Positions 14,633-28,805 of a DNA stretch of 64,000 bases are shown piece after piece. The stretch's first letter is position 1. Each line of letters opens with the position of its first letter. The stretch is taken from positions 376,648 to 440,647 of the forward strand of contig CAJJDP010000021.1 in NCBI GenBank assembly GCA_905182995.1, given 5' to 3'. This DNA comes from Paramecium octaurelia (taxonomy: Eukaryota; Ciliophora; Oligohymenophorea; Peniculida; Parameciidae). The translations under genes were made by a program, and so were the position numbers. The notes beneath the pieces were generated by a model. It was not told the origin of the DNA and searched no databases. It saw only the letters and a list, made by a program, of their open reading frames with translations.

Positions 14633-14944
14633 GTTAATCATATAATTTAAATTATTATATATTTAATAAAATTTCGGTATGAATTGTGAATAAAGAAATA
14701 ATTGTTAAATTTCAAATATTATTTTTCTGTTTTGATTAGCCTAATATAAACATTCTGAGTAGTAATTTTTATTATGAATTCTAAAAGAGTGGCGAACAAC
14801 TACTAGAGATAAATACTGTGAAATCAATATAAGAATGATAAAGACAAATTAGTGAGACAATCTTTGCACTAACTCAATTTGTAATGAAAATAAAAAAATT
14901 ACTTCCAAGTTAATTATATAATTATTTAATTTATCATAAATTAA
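14633..14944. other. Bidirectional promoter region
   Basis: 312 bp between two divergent starts (START-domain gene and SF3B6). AT-rich, no coding frame. It must hold both promoters, but no motif stands out. Confidence 0.5.
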
Positions 14945-15360
14945 ATGTCTAGATAAGTAATCAGATTGCCAGCTGAAGTAAATAGAATACTTTATGTAAG
15001 AAATTTACCATATAAAATTACATCTGAAGAAATGTATGATATTTTTGGAAAATTCGGAGCTATAAGATAAATTCGAAAGTAATTCATCTTGGTTAGAATA
15101 TTTTAGAGGGACTCATGGAGATAAAAAAGGAACTGCTTTTGTCGTTTACGAGGATATTTATGATGCAAAAAATGCTTTTGATAATTTATCTGGTTTTAAT
15201 GTTGCTGGAAGGTATATTGATTATTATTTATTAATTCTTATTTAGATATTTAATTGTGTTATATTATTAACCTTAAAAGATGTAAGAGAGGCAAGACCTT
15301 GAGTTTTAGAGAAAGTAAATTGAAAAACTTCGTGAATAATAGCGATAATAATAGTAATGA
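14945..15360 (+). CDS. SF3B6: Splicing factor 3B subunit 6 (p14)
   Basis: Predicted 117 residues with introns 15079-15106 and 15212-15245. A single RRM covers most of the protein: [73 protein letters not shown]. It matches human SF3B6/p14 (125 residues) nearly residue for residue in the RNP motifs. p14 contacts the branch-point adenosine within the U2 snRNP SF3b complex. The C-terminus is a short Gln/Arg/Glu-rich tail. SF3B3, another SF3b subunit, lies 6.3 kb away in the same window. Start chosen as the only ATG before the RRM. Confidence 0.95.
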
Positions 15361-15368
15361 ATTTTATA

Positions 15369-16550
15369 ATGAATTAATAATTTACAGATATTATTAATGA
15401 TGAACTTGATCCTATTCTCGGAGAATTTACATCTCAAACGTTGACGTCTTCAAGTATAATAAACTCTCCTCTCAAGCTTATAAGGCAGTCTAATGTGATA
15501 GAGATTCAAAATGTTCACACCAAGTATAAAAGAGTAATTCAAGAAACTATATAAAAAATAATTCTTGAAATTGAGAAATACTATCAATAACTTATAGAAA
15601 GAAATTAAGCTATTAATTTTAAACTTTATCAGAGAATAGCTGAATAAACATCAAATATCTAATAACTGTAAGACATAGTGAACTAACTGACTTTAGATAA
15701 TCTGCAATTTAGGAATAAATAATATGAAGAAGAGATCACGCAAGAATTCTATGATCCTTAATAGTATACAATAAGGTAGTAAAAAAAAGAATTATTGGAA
15801 TTATATGACTTAAATGATCAATTATAAAATAAATTAAAAAGATAAGAAAGTGTAAATAGTTAATGGCATGATACAATAAAGAGATAGAATTCATAATTAC
15901 TTTTTTATGAAAAAAAGGTTACAGAATAAGATTAATTGATAGCTGATTTGAAAACACAGATATCAGAACTTTAAAAGTAAAATACTGAATTACTATTACA
16001 GTTCAATACTATTTCGAAATAGTCCTAAAAATGCATTGATCGATAGAATCACCATGAAAGAAATGATATACATTCAAGCAAAGGCAAGTATTCAACTTTG
16101 AATTAAAATGAAACCATAGAAACCTAATAATAATCAAATAAAATAGCAAGCTAATTAAAGAATATATATACAACCGATCAAGAAACTACTACTTAGCCCT
16201 CTTAGAAATGCATCCTATAAAAAAGGTAGAAACTAATTTTACAATCTTTGGAATACTAAAATTGTAGTGACTTTGAGATCAGTGTTAAAAACAGATAATA
16301 TTACTAAAATACAATTAAAAAAACAGAATTATTAGATATTTCTGATATCATCAAGCCAAAGTTCTAAAAAAAACCTTAAATCTTAGATGATTTATACTTA
16401 TACTCAAACAGATAGAGAAATAGTAGTGTCGATCATTATTATGAGCCACCAAAATAATACAGGTTTAACGTAAAGCAGACGTTATAATCGCCTTTAAGTT
16501 AAAGGAAGGGTCATTTTTCAAAGAAAAACAGACTTTGTACATTAGAATGA
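15369..16550 (+). CDS. Gln-rich coiled-coil protein, function unknown
   Basis: Intronless frame of 393 residues from ATG 15369 to TGA 16548-16550, only 8 bp after the SF3B6 stop. Long Glu/Lys/Gln/Asn-rich helical region with heptad character over residues about 60-260, then a basic Ser/Pro/Tyr-containing tail. No domain recognised. The very short gap to SF3B6 means its promoter must overlap the SF3B6 3' end. Confidence 0.65.
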
Positions 16551-16616
16551 TGTTTTATTGTGCTTATTGTTTAAAGAATAAAATAAAATTTTATTTAATC
16601 TTATTTTTATAATTTA

Positions 16617-18038
16617 ATGAATTTCTATTTCTTTATTTAATATGCAGTTGAAGCAGAAGCAAAGCTTGAGGAAATCAGGATACTCTTAGCAAGCTAGAAC
16701 AATTTTGAGCCATTTACAAGTAAAATAATTATAACAAAATTAGCATACAAAAGATTAGATTAGCCAAGAACCGGAGGATTGAGACCGGAAAACATCTTTG
16801 AATTTTTATATGACAACGAAATTTAAGTGGATTAAAATGAACTTGATTATATTTTCAAGGTTTTAGATGAAGATTCTGATGGTTTAGTAACTTATTAGGA
16901 GTATTATTGTCACATAAATAATTAGCTTCAAGAATGCGATTTTACCTAAGATGAATGATTAAGTTAAAGATTAAGCTTTAAATCATAAGAGTTATGATCT
17001 TCCTGTAGATATGTAATTACCAAAAGAGATCGAAACATAATTGTCATAATTTTTTAATTAGATAAAATAAAATTATTTGTAAATTATATTATTATTTCTT
17101 AGATAATATTAGTAAATACAAGAAAAAATTGACTTGAATTAATTGGATATTTATGATAATGATAATTAAATAACAGTTGATTCCTTGAAGAATTGGTTGT
17201 AATAATAAGGAGAAGATATCAGCAATGAAATCCTTGAGAATTTTGTTGCTATTATTTAAGGATAACAACAATAGCTCTAAAATTTATTAGATCAAATTTA
17301 TACAGAAAATTAAGAGGAACAAGAATAGAAAGTAGAAGAAAATGTTGATTAAGAATAATAAAATGAACATTAAGAATAAGCTCTACAAGAAGAGGAATTG
17401 GAATAGCCACAATAAAAAGATACAGATTAAGATTTAAATGATACCTAAAATAATCAATAAGAACAATAGTCATAAGAAATTGAATACAAATCTTTGGATT
17501 ACAAAAATCAAAAAAATGACTCTTATGATGATATTGATTATCAAATTCAATAACTAAAGAATAAGATAAAAAAATTAGAAGTTGTTTTAGGATAGAAAAA
17601 TACATCTCCTATAGGATCACTATTGAAGAATGAATACAATAGAGAGTTATTAAACTTCTCAAGAATGAATTATCAAAGAAAATTCAATCCATCCTCTCCA
17701 ACACAGAAGAATGATTTGATAAGATAATAATTAAGGTTAGACGAAGAAATAAAATTAGAAGAAATAAAATAAAAAATCCTAATAACATAAATAAATAATT
17801 CAGCCAAAATTAATTCTTCTGGATTTTATTCAAATAGATTGTAAAAGTAATTAAATAAATTTATGTTTTAGTCAAATATTCCAAAGTCCCCTTAATTAAT
17901 CAAAATCAAAGTATATATCTGATAATTCTGGAAATAAAGTAAGATTATTTATGATTTTTATAGTATATTGGCAGTAATAGAAAGCAGTATCCAAATTTCT
18001 TCTAGAAATCAATTAATTTTAGCAATAGAAAATTTTGA
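16617..18038 (+). CDS. EF-hand calcium-binding protein with Gln-rich coiled-coil tail
   Basis: Predicted 440 residues with introns 16901-16925, 17079-17102, 17847-17871 and 17939-17963. A canonical EF-hand loop, DEDSDGLVTYQDF, follows RPENIFEFLYDNEI and NELDYIFKVL. A second, degenerate pair is visible in LDIYDNDNQITVDSLKNWL. The rest is Glu/Gln-rich coiled coil followed by a Ser/Asn/Arg-rich tail. Removing intron 1 joins the loop to KNAILPKMND and avoids a premature TGA at 16956, which supports the splice. N-terminal start is uncertain: the chosen ATG gives a hydrophobic MNFYFFIQYAVEAEAK. Ca2+-dependent structural or regulatory role inferred. Convergent with the GYF gene, with 37 bp between stops. 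Confidence 0.75.
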
Positions 18039-18075
18039 AATATATAAATAATATTGTTTTTTAATTTTATTAATC

Positions 18076-19615
18076 TCATTTTTCATCAGGTGTTGGAAAA
18101 CTCTTTATATCAAGAACAAATCCCTCACCTGATTATTCGTATTGATTCCCATTTGAACTATAATACTAATTATAATGAACTTGTTATGAATCCCTTTATC
18201 CAATCTAAAATATAGCTCTATTTTAGTTGTTTCTATTTCTTTATTATCCGTATTAATTATTATAATTATTATATTGATATCTATTATTGTTGTTATTTTA
18301 AACGTAATGTTATTGATTATTCCATTATTACGATGGTTGATTGGGTTGAGTAGGCTTGTAAGCTTTAGTTTGATCAACTGCTGAAGGTTCCATTGCTTTT
18401 AACTTATCCAAGGTTCCTTATAATATCAATTGCAAATTGTTTTAGTATTATTCCAAATATATCCACTTTCCAGGAGAACCCCATGAAATCATGAGACTGG
18501 GTTTTAAATAATTTTACGAATACCAAATATCCATATTTTTGGTTGGAAACCCTCCTTAAGTCTAAATAAAAAATCCAAATTACTTTGTTTGATTTATCAA
18601 TATAAAACCATAATGATTCATTAATGTCTTTGTTGTGTAATTGAGCTTGAATAGAAAATGGCGAAGTTTTAATTTATTCGTTCTTAAAAAGAACAGAAGG
18701 CAACTAATCTACAGTTTTAGAGTTCTCATTATTGTTATTAAAACCCAAAAGTTAATTTAATTCATCATCACTAATACAGGCTTCTTTAACTACTTCTGCT
18801 GGTTTATTATTATTATTTTAGATTTAGTTAGTTAATTGTCGTTTCTCTATATCCTCAACTGTCAGGATATTATGATTGATTTCCACAGGAGTTGATTAGG
18901 GTTCAATATTTGTAGAAAAGAGTTCAAAGAGTTTTTATTTAGTTTCGATAGCAGCTTATGATTATTTTAATTCTTATTCTCTTTTTTCTCTGTACTTCTA
19001 TTTTTCGATTTCTATACTATTAATAGCTTCTTGTTAAATTTGAAATTCTTATATCTTTTATCTTTTTTCTTCCTGTTTTTTCTCAAATGTACCATGATCT
19101 TTTTGATATTGTTCCCTTCTTTATTAAATTTCATTTTCTATATCATTTAATTAAAAAGGGGCATTGAATTATGAGTCTTGCATCCATTGAGGTTCTTCTT
19201 CGTCACTGTGATTGCAATGTGATGTCTAAGAAATAGGTTTGAATGGTTTAGTTGCAAATAATTATGGTATTTTTTTGGTCAGGTGGACGATGTCTTCAGG
19301 AGGTTATAAATATTCTCGATAAGCTGAAAGTAATAATTTTGCATCATAAACATTATTTTAGGGCTAACATATTTATTATTTCTCTAATAATAATTATAGG
19401 ATAAATACATTCATATTCCACTCTCTTATTATCATTTTAATAATGTTATCGATTGTTGTAATATTTTTTGTTTCTTGAAAATCCATCGTAATTGTTATTA
19501 TTTGACTATGACTAATTAATTATTCAATTACTTTTCTATATGGTTAAGAATCCTTTTTTTATTCCTATTGATCCTTAGCAATATACTAAACTTGGTAATG
19601 ATATGATTTCGACAT
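18076..19615 (-). CDS. GYF-domain protein (GIGYF-like)
   Basis: Predicted 505 residues with one intron, 18562-18583. The N-terminal 150 residues are helical and include NNVYDAKLLLSAYREYLQPP. A Glu/Lys/Gln-rich coiled coil spans about 185-260. A GYF module sits at about 330-385 with LWFYIDKSNK, QGGFP, MDIWYSQNYL and SWGSPGKWIYLEQ, matching the W-x-Y...QGPF...M-x-W...GYF pattern that binds Pro-rich peptides. The C-terminal 110 residues are Asn/Gln/Tyr-rich and low complexity, ending FVLDIKSFPTPDEK. GIGYF-type proteins act in mRNA repression with 4EHP. That role here is inference only. The intron is placed so that the GYF core is continuous. Confidence 0.72.
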
Positions 19616-20847
19616 TCTTTATATTTTATTCTTTTTTTTAAATATAATTAGAATTGCTAATTAAAATTTTATTCATTTCATTCTCCTTTTTGTATATTAG
19701 TCATTATTCCTATATTGCTAAAAATTTTGCAATTCAAATATATTCTTAACTACTTCATATCACATAGTTTAGCAAATATTAATTAAAGAAAATCTAAAAC
19801 TTTTACTTCTTTTTAATTTTTGAAATGAATATTTCAGAATATAATTTAGACATTTCTATATCTCAAATTGTAATTTTTGGATTATAAAACTGCAAAAATA
19901 ATTATTCAAACAGGTGCATAAAATTACTTATTAAAATATTGAACTAATACAAAAATTAATTAGCCAATATTGTATATATGTTAAATAGCTTTAACAATTG
20001 CAATATGGAATTTCTAATTAACATAAATTACTATTTCATCAAATTATTATATCTTTAAAATTAGACTGAAATTTAGTCAAATTACTGAATAGATTTTACA
20101 ACTTAAAATTAAGAATAAATTCAAAAATGTTAATTGTAACCAAAAGGAAAGATAATATTGACTACAAAGTGCCACAAAATTTATACCCATAATTTAACGC
20201 AAATCTAGAGTGGTCTAAAATCATAACTATTAAAATATTGTTCAAACTAAATTATTAATAAACTTAAGAAGAAAAAATAATCATTTTAGCTTAAAAATAA
20301 GCTATTAAATTCGTTTATCCTAATGTTATTACTTTAACAATATATGCTAATGAGAGGAATTTTTAGTAATAAAATATATGGAAGATTCATAAAGCTTATT
20401 GATGCAAAATTTAGTTTAAGAGAATAAAATAGTGAATATAAATGTGTTATAAATTTCAAAGTACATAGACAAACATGGAAGAATATTAATATAATTGAGA
20501 AGAATATCTGGTTTGTAAATTTAAAATGCACCCTTTATTTGATAACTCAGTCATTTTTGTTTATAATATTGACAATTAAAGTTAAGAAGAATTAAAATTA
20601 CGTTTTGATTAATTTGTTGATTGTAATTTATTAAATATAATTTTTTTATAATTAATACCTATTACTACTAGTATCTTAGATTATATTTTAATGATTATTT
20701 TAAAGTGAGAACAGCCAATTAACATTTATAGCAGATAAATAAATTTTAACGTAATTTCTTATTATGAACTAATAGGAGAAAAGTTAATTATGTAAAATAT
20801 AGACTGAATTTATTTTATTAATAAAAATAATATAATATTTAACTCCA
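19616..20847. other. Long gene-free AT-rich region between divergent genes
   Basis: 1.23 kb between the start of the GYF gene and the start of the pinin gene. Very AT-rich, with long A/T runs. Short open stretches exist on both strands but none shows domain content, Gln usage or an intron pattern. No tRNA-like or CRISPR-like element seen. Confidence 0.55.
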
Positions 20848-21816
20848 ATGAATGCTGATGATTTAAGAAATAAACTGAATGAATTAAATAAGAAGCAGGC
20901 TGACATTCTAACGAAAAGAAAGGCAATAATAAATGAGATCAAAAACTTCTCATTTCAGTATATTAATTAGCTATATTAATTAGAAAATAAGATAACAAAA
21001 AGGTTAAATTAAATAATGGAAAGGAATAGGTATAAATAATTGTATTGATTGTTTAGAAGGTATTTCAAATAAATCTTGTGGGTGCAAAGGAAGAACGCGC
21101 AGAAAAGTAAAAGTAGCTTGATGAACAAGTACCCACAACCTTGAAAGAGAAGGATAAGCGTTTAGCAAAATTCTTATTAGGAAACCATCTCTAGAAGGCG
21201 AAATAAGACTTGATGGGTGAGAAATAAAAAGTATTTCTACTCTCCCCTATTATTTAGTTGGATAAATAGATTGAAATAAATAAGAGATTAGATGATAAGG
21301 ATAAATAGGATATTTAGACTCTGAAAGAGGATTAAAATGTAATTGTTCTTTGATAAATTTTTCAGAAGAAGAAGAGTTCATTAGTCAATGAAAGAAAGTA
21401 ATTAGAGCGAGAGCTGGCTGCAGATGAATATAAAAGATAAGTATTGAGTTATGCTATTTTAGGTTCTATTACTTGAACTATAAATTAAAATAATGAGAGA
21501 TTTTTTTATTACTAAGTAAATTATTTGATGATCCTTTTAGAACATACCCTCATATTTTATGGCAGCCAGCTAAAACCAATGAGGGTATGAATCCTCTAAA
21601 AGAATATAGCACTGAAAAGTTCAATGTAAATTATTGGTTCTAGGAGTATAGGAAATGGAGAAAGATTTGAAGGAGTAACTGTTGAGTGCTTACACTAATT
21701 TCACTGAATCGCAATATTAGAAATTGAAGGAATAATAAGTTTAATAGGAGCATGAGAGTTCGTAATCGGAAAGTGAGGAGTCTTAAGAAAAACAGAAGGA
21801 AGAAGGGTAAGAATGA
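20848..21816 (+). CDS. PNN: Pinin homologue (exon-junction/spliceosome associated)
   Basis: Predicted about 262 residues with seven introns: 20957-20982, 21030-21056, 21231-21257, 21339-21365 (CAG end), 21441-21462, 21516-21540 and 21626-21651. The pinin/SDK/memA domain is visible in RLAKFLLGNHLQKAKQDL and, near the end, IMRDFFITKTYPHILWQPAK, which parallels the KTKPHLFYIP segment of animal pinin. The N-terminus is Lys/Asn/Glu-rich and the C-terminus acidic Ser/Glu/Gln-rich. Animal pinin is about 700 residues with a long RS tail that is absent here. Pinin sits at exon-junction-associated complexes and modulates alternative splicing. Almost every intron is needed to keep frame. Confidence 0.8.
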
Positions 21817-21997
21817 TGAAAAATTATAGGTAATAACATATTAGATTTAGTTTAAATAATAATATATCACTGACATTATTATAATAAATTATATATCCAA
21901 AAAAAGGGTATTCAATCCATTAATTATAAAAATGTCCAGTTAATTTGTAAATATTTTTACGATGTTAATATTTAATTTTTACAAAAAAAAGTTTATA

Positions 21998-23080
21998 ATG
22001 ATAAGTAATCTGAGAAGTTAGGATAGTGTTTAAATGTCTATGATGCAATAGCCATATTCTTTCTAAAATGTTTATCATAGCTTTGATGGTAATGATTAGA
22101 GAATAAAGGTAAATTAAAAATAATAATGTAGATAAATTAGCTCTAAATTATTTAACATAAATTCATTAAGTGTCTAAACAATCTCATTAGACATTAAAAT
22201 AATAAAAAGAAATCGAATATCATTATCTTGCCCAACCAAAATAATTAGCTATATGTATAAATGGCTTCTAAAATAATAGGTTATCTTTTAGGACGATAAA
22301 ATCTTAAGAAAAATTAAAGTCCAAGAATCTAATGATAGTACTTTCATGTCATTTCCTAGAAATCAATTTCCTCTTATCTAATGTAACATTTAAAAAAATG
22401 AATAGATTAACCTTATCCTCAGTTTTATGCGAATTATCCATAAGAATAGTATCAAGCCTTGTAATACTAAATAACAAATCCAATCTTATAATCCTAAGAT
22501 AGATTTTTAAGCTAACCAAAGCCAGTATAATCAAGTCAGCATTTTCGAACTTCTGATTTTTAGTTTTTTGGTTCTCATGATGATTCTGAATCTATCGAAC
22601 CTGATTAAGCCGAAAAGGATAGTAAAGAATAAAAAAATACTTATTTTAAATTAAAGAGTAAGATCAAAAAAGGAAAAGTAAATGATACTAAAAATATCAC
22701 TAAAAATTTTTCTAAAGCAATCATTAGCTATATTATATAAAATAAAGATATAGGATTAAAAATAATGAATTGTGAATAATTTGAAGAATTTGTGAGTGTG
22801 TTAAAGGATAAGAAGAATCAAATGACTAACATTAAACAACTTAGAGAACTTTGGGTTGAAACTAATTAAGAGAAAAGTCAACAATTTAATAAAGCATTTC
22901 GAATTTTTAGGTAATATATAATATAAAATAATGTATAGTGAATATTTTCTAAAACAATAATCAGTATCCTACATTTACAATTCAAGAATAGCAAACACCG
23001 GATGGCATCTAAAATACAGATATAATTTACTAAGAGCTCTTAAAGAACCAGAAAATTTTAAATATATAAAAGATATTTGA
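21998..23080 (+). CDS. Hypothetical Gln/Tyr-rich protein with conserved-looking C-terminal helical domain
   Basis: ATG at 21998, TGA at 23078-23080. Introns 22383-22405 and 22911-22938 are well supported. Splicing between about 22095 and 22310 is ambiguous because several frames stay open, so the protein is 320-343 residues. N-terminal half is Gln/Ser/Tyr-rich (for example YQPYPQFYANYPQEQYQ). The C-terminal 130 residues are a basic helical domain beginning KNITKNFSKAIISYIIQN and including FEEFVSVLKDKKNQM and IKQLRELWVETN. I do not recognise a named domain. No function assigned. Confidence 0.6.
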
Positions 23081-23125
23081 AATATAAAATTTTAATATAT
23101 CTTATATTTTATTTATTTCTTATTT

Positions 23126-25019
<1,894 letters not shown>

Positions 25020-25401
25020 ATAATTAAATATAAAGCAACCTAAATTAGATTTCTATATAATTAAGTAAAGCCAATTAAAATATATATAACTAATTAAACT
25101 CATTGTTTATAAGATTATTTGGTATCGCATCTAGTCCAATTATTTGATATTTACATACTTTTTTATTTAAAATTATATTTGCTTATAACATAACTAAATT
25201 ATTTTCTTAATTTAAATTATTAAATATGAGAATTAAATTGTTTAGAAGCAATATTCAAACTTTATTAACACAAATTTTACAAGGAAACAGATTTAGAAGA
25301 GGTTTAATCTAAATTTAATTAGGTTAGACATTTAAATAGAACACACCTTAAATAAAATGAGAAAAATGGTGATTACACCAAAAATGAATAATATTTACTC
25401 A
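25020..25401. other. Gene-free spacer
   Basis: 382 bp AT-rich gap between the CAMK-like kinase start and the stop of the next minus-strand gene. Nothing recognisable beyond the expected promoter and 3' end. Confidence 0.5.
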
Positions 25402-27042
25402 TCAAATTTGTTATATTGACACTAAATACTCTAACTTAGTGAAGGCATCTCGAAAAACAATTTTGTCATCATTTTTGGAAAAAAATTTAATTGTTTTTTA
25501 ATATCCATCCTATAATTCATAGTATATTTCAAAATATTTTTCTTCTTGTTGCTTTAAATCAGTAATAGCATTTATTGGAATTCTTTTGTATTTCTTTTTC
25601 TCTGTCTCTTGAACAAACAATGACTTGATTATATTGGATACAAGCTTGGTAATTCCAACTTTTTTTGCTTATTTTTAATTAAATGTATAATAAAGATCAA
25701 AGTAATCTATGCCTAAAATGACATCAATTAACTACTCTTTGTCTACCCTTATCAAGTTAAATTCTTAATAACTATATAATAAAGGCATCTTCTCTACAGT
25801 TGCCAATTACATAAAGTTTATAGATAAGAAGCCACATGAATTCGAGCCTCTCATGTTCTCATGAATTGTATTATTTTATGTTCTCCCAATATTTGCCATT
25901 GAAACCTCTTCTTAGGAATCTAGAAGAATATTTTTGGTTCTTTAAATAATAACTAACCAATGAATAGGTAATTAGTTAATAGGAAACTTTTCATTTAATT
26001 CCCCAAAATCGTAATTTACACATGAAAATTTCAAACTTAGGTAGTAATCATTTTTTAAATACTTTTTACTAACTTTTCTATTCAATTCTACTAAACAATC
26101 CCCTAAGGTTCCTTTTTTATTTACTTTAATATGATAAAAGATTAATGATTGAGGGTCTTCTATTAATAAAATAATTGATTCAGGATTAGATATAAAGGTT
26201 TATTTTATGGTTTAAAAATCTAATCCAAAATTAGTAGTAGCAGGCAATAACTCGACCATTTTATAAAATAATTGAGATTCAAGATCTATTTCTGGTCTTT
26301 CTAAAGATTCCTCCTCTAATATAATGCTATCATTATCAAAATTCTCGTCATTATTATATGTGTATTTTGTTGGACTCAAGTCTTAACCAACCAATTTGTA
26401 TGCTAAGGTAAAATTCTAATATTCGAACTTAGACTTGTCACTTTTAGGATCGGCAGCAAATCGTTTCAAAGCTAATACAATAAATTCAGCAGCTCTGATT
26501 GATTCATCAACAGAAATAACTTATTAATATTGTGTTCCAAAGTATTTGACCTGAATTTGGATTGAAAAATTCTATTAATAGATATTTAATTATTTTGTAA
26601 ATTCTGATTTTTTTTAAACTTAAGAAGATTTTATTTTCTTCAAGGTTTCTGAATCATTTTTATTCGAATCATTCTCATCAATTGCAAAACCAGTTGTAGT
26701 AGTTTTGCATTTTTTATAATTTTATTTTCTGGTTGCTGATGTATATTATTTTTTTGGTGTATAATTAATTTATTGAACTTCTTCTAATTTTTCAAGTTTT
26801 ATCAATGAAAAATCAACAGGATCTCGCTTTTGCTATTAAATAAATGGACTTTCTCCAACAGATTATTAAAGTACAAACTCTGAAATGTCTGTGTTGCTTG
26901 GTAAATTATAGTTTTAGTAGTCAATTTATTGCACATTTTCCAATTATTTGGCAAGCCAATCATTATCAATAAAGACACTCGTTGTGTTAGATTGAAATGA
27001 GTAGGGAGTTGCTAAAGAGTTATCAATATTGAATAAATTCAT
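25402..27042 (-). CDS. Sin1/Avo1-like protein A (putative TORC2 subunit)
   Basis: Intronless, 546 residues. Order resembles Sin1: polar N-terminus; a CRIM-like region (about 165-235) with QVKYFGTQYQQVISVDES, AAEFIVLALKRFA and FTLAYKLVGQDLSP; a Ras-binding-like ubiquitin fold (IILLIEDPQSLIFYHIKV ... LPIHWLVIIQR); then a PH-like C-terminal domain (LGIDYFDLYYTF ... YFEIYYELQDGYQKTIKFF ... FTKLEYLVS). In yeast and animals Sin1 recruits AGC kinase substrates to TOR complex 2. This assignment rests on domain order and weak motif likeness, not on a strong signature. Closely related to the gene immediately upstream, whose stop codon overlaps this start. Confidence 0.55.
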
Positions 27043-28805
27043 AATTGTTATTTATATTTTATATATAAATCCACTAAATATTCTAATTTATTGTATGCAT
27101 TCATTATAGTTTTCTATTGCAGATCTAATTTCGATTTCTCTTAGTTTAAATCTATTCCAAAAGTAAGTTATTTTTTGTAGTTTTGGCTTTTCTCATAAAC
27201 TATTATCAGATAAAAATCTTTTGTCATTTCAACTTTTTATATTTTATTTAAAGGCAATCTCCTATAATCTTTTTGTATTACTGGCTCTTCAAATAAAATT
27301 TAAGAAATTGATTTACAAAATTTTCCTAGAGTAAATTATCTTTATCTCTCTTAGGTGTAAGTATAATACAAATCGAAATAATCAATTCCTAAAATCACAT
27401 TATTTTTAAATTATTTATCAATTTTTAATAATTAATACTCTTAATACGAATATAAGGTTCGAACTTTATCTGTGCTCTCAGATGTTTTGCCTTCCTCTTG
27501 TAAAAATCTCTATGATTTATTTGCACTTTTTGAGAAGATAGTATCTTTATTGATATTCATTGTAAAACTATCGTTACATTATCTTAATGAACGAGTGGCT
27601 TCAGTCTGAAATTTTTAAGTGAGTATCAAGTAATGTATTGGTAATTTACTTATAGGTATCTTTAAATTAATTGGTTCCGTACCCATGTGAATACAAGGAT
27701 ATTTTAAGACGAGATTATAATCAGCACTTCTAAATTTCTTATTTGCTTTTCTGCCTAATTCTGTAAATAATTCCTCAATCAATTAATTCGGACAGATTTT
27801 CATATGAAATCTGGCTTGACTGATAGGTTCCTCAATAAGAATAAGAATGTGATTTGGATGTTATTGATGCAACATCTTAACCATTTGCAAATCAATATCT
27901 AACTATTTTGGATCTAATACTGGTACAATATCAACAGATTTATAATAACGCATCGGAGATTCTAAATCAATTTAAATAATTTTGTCATCAATGTCATCAG
28001 CTAATAATGAAATTTCAGCCTATGAAATTGGTTTCTAATCAAAATCTATTTAATTTAAACTTTCTCTTCTTGATTTCATCATGTCTTCCAGAGAGCCAAA
28101 ACTTTTGTATCTTTAGATTGGTCGACGATATGAAATTTCATCCAAATCCTACTAATCATCCTACCCCTCAATTTAATAAGCTAAACTGTAATTTGGAAAT
28201 TCATACAAAGATTAATCTAATTTGCTATCATTTTGGAACTATGCTAAAGCTAAAACAATAAATTCTGCAGCCAGCATGTCTTAGTCAATCACCAGGACTT
28301 TCGTGATTGTAGATCGAAAATAACGAACCTGAATTGGTTTCTACTATTACCTTAAATTTGTAAGAAACATTCCAGAAAAATTGGATCTCTTGATTTTTAT
28401 TTTTTCAAATGAAGTCTCAATAATTTAGTTGTTTTTTTTCACGAAATATTTATCTGCCTTTTAAGTGTTATGCTTATGTATTGATTATCCAATCAAAATC
28501 GTGGTTTAACATCTCTTTACTAATCTCTTTTTATACTATGACGCCTTGGTCTATTTAATTTGAGACTCGCATATGCTATTTGATTTCTATTCTGAAGTCT
28601 AAGCCACTTTCTCTTAACAATCCTTCTAGATAGAAGCTTCAACTTGTGATTAATGAGCGGAGTCATTATTTTGTTTTTCATTATCTAAATCTAAAAAGTT
28701 AGTTTTCTCTGATCTTAAAGGACTGCTAAATTATTAATCTGACTCAGAAGATTAAGTGTCTGTTTAAATGGATATAGATAAAGCAGAGAAATTATAATTT
28801 TCCAT
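27039..28805 (-). CDS. Sin1/Avo1-like protein B (tandem paralogue)
   Basis: Intronless, 588 residues. Shares with protein A the blocks LAAEFIVLAL, the NYSLAYQIEGQD CRIM-like segment, ILILIEEPISQARFHMKI, LPIHYLILTQ, LYSYQEYQLLKIDK, VILGIDYFDLYYTY and the ending NKLEYLVDLY. Its N-terminus is longer and Lys/Gln/Ser-rich, and it has an extra basic Ser/Arg insert (YRRPIQRYKSFGSLED) that could be a phosphorylation region. Its TGA (27039-27041) overlaps the ATG of protein A (27040-27042) in the arrangement ATGA. Divergence between the copies is large at the protein level, so the duplication is old. Confidence 0.55.

Noticed and set aside
16951-16958. A second EF-hand gene starting at ATG 16951 and overlapping the previous stop
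   Set aside because: Splicing the 25 nt intron 16901-16925 joins both parts into one gene with a canonical EF-hand.
20334-20531. 65-codon minus-strand open frame in the long spacer
   Set aside because: Compositionally A/T-driven hydrophobic sequence with no domain, no Gln codons of the local type and no exon context.
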